In this document: piece by piece, positions 60,386 to 64,000 of the stretch
Numbering within the stretch: the stretch's first letter is position 1
How the letters are laid out: each line of letters begins with the position of its first letter
Assembly: GCA_963518845.1 (NCBI GenBank)
Contig: CAUQKV010000006.1
Coordinates: 15,290 to 79,289, forward strand
Origin: JABCPE02 sp963518845
GTDB taxonomy: Bacteria; Bacteroidota; Bacteroidia; Flavobacteriales; Weeksellaceae
Length of the DNA: 64,000 nucleotides
Reading direction: 5' to 3'
The notes under the pieces: model-generated
Seen by the model: only the letters and a program-made list of their open reading frames with translations
What the model was told of the DNA's origin: nothing
The model's database searches: none
Program-made: the position numbers and the translations under genes

Positions 60386-60685
60386 GACAAGTGCTATAAG
60401 CCGGATTCTGTCCTTTGAAAAATCAAAGTGCTTGTTATTTATCTACATTTTATATTGCTATAAAACTTTAGCCACTTACCCCTCGGCATTGGACGAGCTA
60501 CCCTTAGTTGCCGATATACTTAGTGTTGCACCGCATAGAGTTTACCTGATTTCACTACAGCCGTACTGTACTTGCTTTCTGTTGCACTTGTCCTCGTATC
60601 GCTACGGACGGGCGTTACCCGCTATGCTGCTCTGTGGTGTCCAGACTTTCCTATTTCATAAAGAAATCAACAAGCCACACTTGTC
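60386..60685 (-). ncRNA. rnpB: RNase P RNA (class A)
   Basis: On the minus strand: GGAAAGTCTGGACACC (CR-I), GGGTAACGCCCGTCC, AGTGCAACAGAAAGCAAG (CR-II/III), then GAATCCGGCTTATAG near the 3' end (CR-V). The ends GACAAGTG and CACTTGTC pair to form P1, giving about 300 nt. It is the catalytic RNA that matures tRNA 5' ends. Its 3' end lies about 14 nt before the cobalamin riboswitch. Confidence 0.93.
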
Positions 60686-60688
60686 ACG

Positions 60689-60697
60689 GCAAATATA
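60689..60697 (-). promoter_or_regulatory. -7 promoter element of rnpB
   Basis: Minus-strand TATATTTGC, ending 3 bp before the first base of the P1 helix. Confidence 0.75.
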
Positions 60698-60710
60698 GAA
60701 TTAAAAAATT

Positions 60711-60828
60711 GAAAATAAAAAACCTCCTATAAATTTAAAATCTACAAGAGGTAAAAACTAATAACCATGAAAACTCAAATTAAACATGAGAATCTACTCT
60801 TTATCACATTTATCAAATACCGTGCCAA
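60711..60828 (-). ncRNA. Candidate small RNA, tandem copy 1
   Basis: About 110 nt on the minus strand. It starts near GGCACGGTATTTGATAA, contains a CTCA...TGAG hairpin and ends in a 13-bp stem (60723-60751), including three G-U pairs, followed by TTTTTT. It is repeated, with changes that keep the stem, at 60852-60965. No known family recognised by me. The G-U pairs fit only the minus strand, which fixes the direction. Confidence 0.6.
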
Positions 60829-60851
60829 ACTCAAAATTAAATTAAAAAAAT

Positions 60852-60965
60852 GAAAATAAAAAACCTCCTGTAAATTAAAATTTACAAGAGGTAAAAACTA
60901 ATAACCATGAAAACTCAAATTTAATATGAGAATCTTATTTTGGTATTATCAAATATCGTGCCAAA
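60852..60965 (-). ncRNA. Candidate small RNA, tandem copy 2
   Basis: Second copy of the element with about 85% identity, beginning at GGCACGATATTTGATAA after TATTTTTGG, a -7-like element. The stem (60864-60891) again ends in a T-run. The short open frame on the opposite strand (MKTQI then stop here, longer in copy 1) is not conserved, arguing against a peptide. Confidence 0.6.
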
Positions 60966-61004
60966 AATATTAAAAACAAATATGCAGATGTAAAAATTAA
61001 ATCG

Positions 61005-61013
61005 TATTTTTGC
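61005..61013 (+). promoter_or_regulatory. -7 promoter element of ndk
   Basis: TATTTTTGC matches TAnnTTTGC, 21 bp before the ATG at 61034. Confidence 0.65.
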
Positions 61014-61033
61014 GGAAAATAAATTTTAAGAAA

Positions 61034-61453
61034 ATGTCAGGAAAGATTACATTTACAATGATTAAGCCAGATGCAGTAGCAGACGGGCATATCGGAGCAA
61101 TTTTAGGAAAAATTTCAGAAGCTGGATTTAAAATCAAAGCAATGAAACTTACTCAGCTTACTGTAGCTGATGCTAAAAAATTCTATGAAGTTCACGCAGC
61201 GAGACCATTCTACGGAGAATTAGTAGAATTCATGTCTTCTGGGCCTATCGTAGCGGCTGTTTTGGAAAAAGACAATGCAGTAGAAGATTTCAGAAAATTG
61301 ATTGGAGCTACTAACCCAGCAGAAGCAGCAGAAGGAACTATCAGAAAAATGTTCGCAAGAAGCGTAGGAGAAAACGCAGTTCATGGTTCTGACTCTGATG
61401 AAAATGCACAAATAGAAGCAGCATTCCACTTCTCAGGAAGAGAAATTTTCTAA
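61034..61453 (+). CDS. ndk: Nucleoside-diphosphate kinase
   Basis: 139 residues from the ATG at 61034; a longer in-frame start lies on the promoter. FTMIKPDAVADGHIG, ARPFYGELVEFMSSGPIVAAVLE, and the catalytic His in NAVHGSDSDENAQIE are all present. It equalises nucleoside triphosphate pools by phosphate transfer. Terminated by a 32-bp palindrome. Confidence 0.98.
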   Translation: MSGKITFTMIKPDAVADGHIGAILGKISEAGFKIKAMKLTQLTVADAKKFYEVHAARPFYGELVEFMSSGPIVAAVLEKDNAVEDFRKLIGATNPAEAAEGTIRKMFARSVGENAVHGSDSDENAQIEAAFHFSGREIF

Positions 61454-61472
61454 TTAGAATTAAAAAAAGTAT

Positions 61473-61510
61473 AACACGGCTTTTAAAATTTTAAAAGCCG
61501 TGTTTTTTTA
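61473..61510. terminator. Intrinsic terminator after ndk
   Basis: A perfect 16-bp inverted repeat (61473-61488 with 61489-61504, arm AACACGGCTTTTAAAA) followed by a T-run. Overlaps the 3' end of the convergent SHOCT gene. Confidence 0.88.
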
Positions 61511-62065
61511 TGATATGTTTTTTTTCAGTTCTGCTATTTTTTGCTCATATTTTTCTTGTTTTTGAATATATTCTATTTGTGTTAAAACACCATTTTTGTA
61601 AAGTTCGTTTAGTTTTTCCAATTCTTTCTTAAGATTATCTATATCTTCTTGAATCATATCGTTTTTGGCTTTTTTTCTTAAAGTTTGAGATAAAATTTTA
61701 GTTTTTTCAGAATATTCTTTTTCTGTAATAGTTCCATTAGCATAAGCTTCTCGCAATAATTTAATTTTTTCATCTTTTTTCAACAGTTCAAGGTATTTTT
61801 CTTTTTTATTTTCACCTTCTGTAGAAGAAGTAGATTCCAAACTCCAAACTAAATATATGATAATAATCATTGGTAATAAAAATATGAGGTAGGAACTCTC
61901 ATCAGAGTAAGATAAGATAACACAGACCATTATTAATACTGATGGAAAGAGAGCGATAGGGAATTCTTCTTTGAAAGAAACTTTTCTCTTAATAGCAGAT
62001 TTAATGCCAGCTAGAATTGCTGCCCATATGATAATAGAAACTAAAATACCTAATATGTGTCCCAT
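61508..62065 (-). CDS. SHOCT-like domain membrane protein
   Basis: 185 residues. Two to three membrane helices (about 4-24, 38-57 and 58-75) and a cytoplasmic, charged coiled-coil tail. The tail carries two SHOCT-like helical hairpins, LLREAYANGTITEKEYSEKT and LNELYKNGVLTQIEYIQK, which often mediate oligomerisation. Function unknown. It faces the XRE regulator gene over a 101-bp intergenic region with an inverted repeat, suggesting it is the target of that regulator. Confidence 0.75.
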   Translation of the reverse strand: MGHILGILVSIIIWAAILAGIKSAIKRKVSFKEEFPIALFPSVLIMVCVILSYSDESSYLIFLLPMIIIIYLVWSLESTSSTEGENKKEKYLELLKKDEKIKLLREAYANGTITEKEYSEKTKILSQTLRKKAKNDMIQEDIDNLKKELEKLNELYKNGVLTQIEYIQKQEKYEQKIAELKKNIS

Positions 62066-62083
62066 AATTTAAATAATTTTTCA

Positions 62084-62092
62084 GCAAATATA
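62084..62092 (-). promoter_or_regulatory. -7 promoter element of the SHOCT gene
   Basis: Minus-strand TATATTTGC, 19 bp upstream of the start at 62065 and 8 bp from the inverted repeat. Confidence 0.65.
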
Positions 62093-62099
62093 AACAAAA

Positions 62100-62117
62100 G
62101 TTATCATTTTTGATAAC
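62100..62117. promoter_or_regulatory. Inverted repeat, candidate XRE operator
   Basis: GTTATCA-TTTT-TGATAAC, a perfect 7-4-7 repeat directly upstream of the SHOCT -7 element, in the spacer shared with the XRE gene. A related GTTATCA half-site occurs again at about 62134. Confidence 0.5.
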
Positions 62118-62166
62118 TTTAAAAAGAGGAATAGTTATCAAATTTGTCAACAATTATAATTTATAG

Positions 62167-62403
62167 TTGTTCAGATTGGATAAATTATCACTTCAGGTAA
62201 AAATAGGCAGGCGCATAAAAGAACTTCGTGAGAGCAAAAATATCTCGCAGGTGGATTTGGCGTATGCTTGTGATTTTGAAAAATCCAATATGAGTAGAAT
62301 AGAAGCTGGGAAAACCTGCCCAAATATCTACACACTTTACAAAATAGCTCAGCATTTGGAAATAAACTTATCTGAACTTGTTTCGTTTTTAGTTGAAAAA
62401 TGA
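62167..62403 (+). CDS. XRE family helix-turn-helix regulator
   Basis: 78 residues; no ATG is available at the N-terminus, so TTG at 62167 (or 62176) is the start. The HTH is clear: IGRRIKELRESKNISQVDLAYACDFEKSNMSRIEAGKTCP with recognition helix KSNMSRIE, then NIYTLYKIAQHLEINLSELV. It looks like a small stand-alone repressor, probably of the divergent SHOCT gene and itself. Not associated with a toxin gene. Confidence 0.87.
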   Translation: MFRLDKLSLQVKIGRRIKELRESKNISQVDLAYACDFEKSNMSRIEAGKTCPNIYTLYKIAQHLEINLSELVSFLVEK

Positions 62404-62417
62404 TTTAGATGAAAATA

Positions 62418-62452
62418 AAAAAAGCTGTGCAATACTACACAGCTTTTTATTT
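62418..62452 (+). terminator. Intrinsic terminator after the XRE gene
   Basis: AAAAGCTGTG (62420-62429) pairs with CACAGCTTTT (62438-62447), followed by T-run. Also serves the convergent lipoprotein gene. Confidence 0.85.
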
Positions 62453-62465
62453 ATCTAAGTAAATA

Positions 62466-62771
62466 TTAAAAATCTAAGTAAAAAGAATTGATATCAAAGA
62501 AATAGCTGACTGTGGTTCCGTCTGGTTTTTGCACTTTTAGTTCGTCATAGTAGGATTTTCCTTCGTTTATCAATGCTTGGCTTATAACCTTGCAGCCTTC
62601 GCAGTTTTCTCTGATGTATTGGTATTCTTCTGGTACATTGTTTACTTTTATGGGATTGGAAATAGAAAGACCCAGCTCTCCTTTTTTATTGTCTTTTTGG
62701 GAAGGTACGGCTGAGCAAGAAAGCACGGCAAAATAAACTAAAAAAGCAAATAAAAATTTTAGATTTTTCAT
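62466..62771 (-). CDS. Small hypothetical lipoprotein
   Basis: 101 residues. Signal peptide with lipobox VLSC at about residue 19. The mature part is short, with a CEGCKV motif that could form a disulfide or bind metal and a short aromatic C-terminus (FFDINSFYLDF). Family not recognised. Convergent with the XRE gene. Confidence 0.65.
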   Translation of the reverse strand: MKNLKFLFAFLVYFAVLSCSAVPSQKDNKKGELGLSISNPIKVNNVPEEYQYIRENCEGCKVISQALINEGKSYYDELKVQKPDGTTVSYFFDINSFYLDF

Positions 62772-62879
62772 AATAATTAAATTTTTTTAAATCGAAACAA
62801 ATTTACATTTATTTCTTTATTTTTTAAGGTCAAAACAAGATTTTTTTAAATAATTAATGAATTTAATTTTTTAAAACTT

Positions 62880-62887
62880 ATTTTTGT
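62880..62887 (+). promoter_or_regulatory. -7 promoter element of the exonuclease gene
   Basis: TATTTTTG, 17 bp before the ATG at 62904. Confidence 0.55.
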
Positions 62888-62903
62888 AGCCTATTTTATT
62901 TTT

Positions 62904-63599
62904 ATGATAAAGAGTATTCCCATAGAGCGGATTTTGTTTTTGGATATTGAAACAGTTCCACAAGTTGGAAATTGGAACGAAGTCTCTGAAGAAGAAAAAA
63001 AACTTTGGGATAAGAAAACGCTGCGGCAGCGCGGAGAAGATGTTTCAGCAGCGGATTTCTATCAGGAAAGGGCAGGAATTATGGCGGAATTTGGAAAAAT
63101 CATCTGTATTTCTGTGGGAATGCTGGAAAAAGATAATCGTTTGAAAATCAAATCTTTCTATGGCGATGATGAGAAAAAATTATTGGAAGATTTTGGAACT
63201 ATTTTCAACAGCCCTAGACTTCAAAATATAATCCTATGCGCCCATAATGGTAAGGAATTTGATTTTCCGTGGATTGCCCGAAGGATGCTTATTAATGGTT
63301 TTCAGCCGCCCGTTCCGTTCCAGACTTTTGGGAAAAAACCTTGGGAGGTTTCGCATTTGGATACCATGGAACTTTGGAAATTTGGTGATTGGAAGAGTTT
63401 TATTTCTTTAGAACTGATGGCGCATATCTTTGGCGTTCCTACACCAAAGGATGATATTGACGGCTCTATGGTGGCAGAAATTTATTATCAGGAAAAGGAT
63501 TTGCAGAGAATAGTGGAATATTGTGAAAAAGATGTTTTAACTTTGGCGAATGTTTTCCGAAAAATGAGACAGGAAGATTTATTGACGAAATCCGAATAA
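62904..63599 (+). CDS. DEDDy 3'-5' exonuclease (PolB-like)
   Basis: 231 residues. ILFLDIETVPQVGNW contains the first D and E, LCAHNGKEFDFPWIARRM the second D, and the final YCEKDVLTLANVF gives the DEDDy Y...D. The family is related to the exonuclease domain of DNA polymerase B and is common in Bacteroidota. Likely DNA repair or RNA turnover; substrate unproven. It is followed closely by a SufT-like gene. Confidence 0.9.
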   Translation: MIKSIPIERILFLDIETVPQVGNWNEVSEEEKKLWDKKTLRQRGEDVSAADFYQERAGIMAEFGKIICISVGMLEKDNRLKIKSFYGDDEKKLLEDFGTIFNSPRLQNIILCAHNGKEFDFPWIARRMLINGFQPPVPFQTFGKKPWEVSHLDTMELWKFGDWKSFISLELMAHIFGVPTPKDDIDGSMVAEIYYQEKDLQRIVEYCEKDVLTLANVFRKMRQEDLLTKSE

Positions 63600-63619
63600 T
63601 TAGAGAAAAGAGAAATTAT

Positions 63620-63946
63620 ATGAAATTAACAGATGAACAAATCGCTTCGCTAGGAGAGGAGGTTATAAGGGTGCTAAAAACCATCTACGACCCAGAAATC
63701 CCTGTGGATATATACGAACTAGGGCTGATTTATGATGTGCAGATAAGTGATGAGGGCGAAGCAAAAGTGCTGATGACCCTCACTACGCCCAACTGTCCCG
63801 TAGCGGAGAGCCTTCCGATGGAGGTGGAGGAGAAAGTAGGTGAAGTAGAAGGAATTACAAAATCCAAGGTGGAGATAACTTTCGAGCCAGAATGGGAAAA
63901 GGACATGATGAGCGAGGAAGCTAAATTTGAATTAGGATTATTATAA
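63620..63946 (+). CDS. SufT/MIP18-like Fe-S cluster assembly protein (DUF59)
   Basis: 108 residues, a single MIP18/PaaD-like domain. VIRVLKTIYDPEIPVDIYELGLIY, then LTTPNCPVAESLP with the conserved Cys, and KVEITFEPEWEKDMMS complete the family pattern. SufT-type proteins help mature Fe-S proteins. The rest of a suf operon is not in the window. Confidence 0.92.
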   Translation: MKLTDEQIASLGEEVIRVLKTIYDPEIPVDIYELGLIYDVQISDEGEAKVLMTLTTPNCPVAESLPMEVEEKVGEVEGITKSKVEITFEPEWEKDMMSEEAKFELGLL

Positions 63947-63973
63947 AAAACACTGATTTTCAGTGTTTTTTCT
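63943..63973 (+). terminator. Intrinsic terminator after the SufT-like gene
   Basis: AAAAACACTG pairs with CAGTGTTTTT, followed by T-run; overlaps the stop codon region. Confidence 0.85.
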
Positions 63974-64000
63974 TTTATGTTAATTTCGTTAAGAAATGCG

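Noticed and set aside
60432..60698. Open reading frame of 88 codons over rnpB
   Set aside because: It lies on the opposite strand of the RNase P RNA and matches no protein family; its length is explained by the structured RNA sequence.
60756..60848. Small plus-strand peptide MKTQIKHENLLF... in the repeat region
   Set aside because: The frame is not preserved in the second copy, which stops after five codons, and the stem pairing pattern supports a minus-strand RNA.
63977..64000. Possible start of another gene at the right edge
   Set aside because: An ATG follows the terminator at 63943-63973, but only eight codons are visible, too few to support a call.

Overview
The window is about 64 kb of an AT-rich chromosome of a flavobacterium, most likely in the Weeksellaceae/Chryseobacterium-like part of Bacteroidota. 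The evidence is the Bacteroidota -7 promoter element TAnnTTTG in front of many genes, the near absence of Shine-Dalgarno sequences, families largely confined to this phylum (DUF4476, DUF5606, GSCFA, CarboxypepD_reg, HmuY, Bacteroidota-type LptD) and dnaA without a neighbouring dnaN. I see no phage, insertion sequence, CRISPR array or plasmid module.

Layout. 1-2.7 kb: the 3' end of GAPDH, a membrane-anchored helix-hairpin-helix repeat protein and a transaldolase-family enzyme. 2.7-13.8 kb (minus strand): a complete haem-acquisition locus in the order hmuY, hmuR, a methyltransferase, hmuS (CobN-like), a WG-repeat protein, hmuT, hmuU, hmuV. A terminator and a new promoter split it into two transcription units. 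13.9-20.3 kb: housekeeping genes (dnaA, yggS, an RsmI-like methylase, yciO) and a tandem pair of secreted paralogues. 20.4-31.4 kb (minus strand): an 11-kb surface-polysaccharide operon with UDP-GalNAc and UDP-GalNAcA synthesis, three O-acylation systems, an N-formyltransferase and a deacetylase. Next to it are a GT8 glycosyltransferase and an ABC exporter. Three genes of the operon lie between 110-bp direct repeats.

34-51 kb: GSCFA protein, prenyl diphosphate synthase, phosphate transporter with its DUF47 partner, DEAD-box helicase, small membrane proteins, an ABC-F ATPase, ruvX-def-DUF5606, mazG and ridA. 51-60 kb: lptD diverging from an amidase, two identical tRNA-Glu genes around rpsT, cca, and a vitamin B12 uptake operon (cobalamin riboswitch, btuB, BtuG-like lipoprotein). 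60.4-61 kb is an RNA-dense stretch: rnpB lies about 14 nt upstream of the B12 riboswitch and is preceded by two tandem copies of an unrecognised ~110-nt element that I read as minus-strand small RNAs. 61-64 kb: ndk, a SHOCT-like membrane protein facing an XRE regulator across an inverted repeat, a lipoprotein, a DEDDy exonuclease and a SufT-like protein.

The main functional theme is tetrapyrrole and iron acquisition. There are two TonB-dependent systems (haem through hmu, cobalamin through btu), a palindromic candidate operator on the hmuY promoter and a riboswitch on btuB. The points most worth following are the tandem small-RNA pair, the methyltransferase and WG-repeat genes built into the hmu locus, and the repeat-bounded module in the polysaccharide operon.
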